From positions 1 through 6,509 of the forward strand of contig CAIVYX010000344.1 of assembly GCA_903910245.1 (NCBI GenBank): a DNA stretch of 6,509 nucleotides, written 5' to 3'. A program made the position numbers and the translations under genes. Of the stretch, positions 6,319 through 6,509 are shown one piece after another (position 1 is the first letter of the stretch; the number at the start of each line of letters is the position of its first letter). This DNA is from an uncultured Opitutia bacterium. Lineage in GTDB: Bacteria; Verrucomicrobiota; Verrucomicrobiia; Opitutales; UBA953. A model generated the notes under the pieces. It had not been told where the DNA came from. It saw only the letters and a list, made by a program, of their open reading frames with translations, and searched no databases.

Positions 6319-6509
6319 GTGTCCGCCGCCTCGTCCCAGCGCATCCTCGGCCGCGATCCTTCGACGGGCAGGGGCGTCGTGGTCACGACCGAGGGCGAGC
6401 TGATCAAGGCAATCGACTTCCAGGAGCATGGTGAGAAGCAGTGGCTTAGCGCGGGCTTTGTCGACCTGCAGGTTAATGGCTATGCCGGCCATGACCTCAA
6501 TGGACTCAC
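6319..6509 (+). CDS. nagA: N-acetylglucosamine-6-phosphate deacetylase (NagA family), N-terminal fragment cut by window edge
   Basis: GTG at 6319, three bases after the nagB stop, opens a frame that runs 63 codons plus 2 bases to the right edge. No ATG is available in this frame, which is closed upstream by the nagB TGA itself. A later in-frame GTG (codon 21) would shorten the N-terminal strand domain. The fragment shows the small beta domain typical of amidohydrolases (about 1-42) and then LSAGFVDLQVNGYAGHDLN (43-61). This matches the NagA signature in which Gln-x-Asn replaces the His-x-His of other amidohydrolases, as in E. coli NagA. The enzyme deacetylates GlcNAc-6-phosphate to glucosamine-6-phosphate, the substrate of the adjacent NagB. 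A GGAG at 6300-6303 lies 15 bases before the GTG, rather far for a ribosome binding site; translational coupling to nagB is likely. The catalytic Asp and most metal ligands lie beyond the window. Confidence 0.88.
   Translation, partial: MSAASSQRILGRDPSTGRGVVVTTEGELIKAIDFQEHGEKQWLSAGFVDLQVNGYAGHDLNGL

Noticed and set aside
5194..6492. 432-codon minus-strand ORF
   Set aside because: It is antisense to the end of the DUF1552 gene, all of nagB and the start of nagA, which are clear homologues. The antisense product has no recognisable domain and crosses three gene boundaries.

Overview
The window looks like chromosomal DNA from a GC-rich bacterium of the Planctomycetes-Verrucomicrobia group, most likely a Verrucomicrobiota member. 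That assignment is an inference. It rests on the tandem DUF1592 cytochrome protein and DUF1552 (HXXSHH) protein, a pair I know mainly from Planctomycetota and Verrucomicrobiota and also from some Myxococcota and other groups. The absence of clear Shine-Dalgarno sequences before the starts is compatible with it. There are no RNA genes, mobile elements, CRISPR arrays or phage genes.

Layout. Positions 1-1445 (minus strand) carry comM/yifB, a Mg-chelatase-like AAA+ ATPase linked to natural transformation. Its start is inside the window and its last ~30 codons run off the left edge. Positions 1446-1580 are a divergent intergenic region holding a perfect 8-bp inverted repeat. Positions 1581-4145 (plus) encode a secreted 854-residue protein with two CXXCH haem motifs and the DUF1587/1595/1592/1588/1585 module series. 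Ten bases later, 4156-5493 (plus) encodes a Tat-exported DUF1552 protein with an HXXSHH motif. After an 81-base gap, 5575-6315 (plus) encodes a glucosamine-6-phosphate deaminase (NagB family). Three bases after its stop, 6319-6509 holds the first 63 codons of an N-acetylglucosamine-6-phosphate deacetylase (NagA family), cut by the right edge.

How the genes work together. NagA removes acetate from GlcNAc-6-phosphate, and NagB turns the resulting glucosamine-6-phosphate into fructose-6-phosphate and ammonia, so nagB-nagA is a compact cytoplasmic amino-sugar catabolic operon. The DUF1592-DUF1552 pair is an exported two-protein unit of unknown biochemistry: a haem protein plus a protein with a conserved His-rich, possibly metal-binding site. 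It sits just upstream of nagBA on the same strand and could be co-transcribed with it, but the 81-base gap leaves this open. comM is transcribed away from all of these and is functionally separate.

The least understood content is the DUF1592-DUF1552 cassette, particularly the uncharacterised beta-rich middle part of the DUF1592 protein. The rest is recognisable metabolism and DNA processing.
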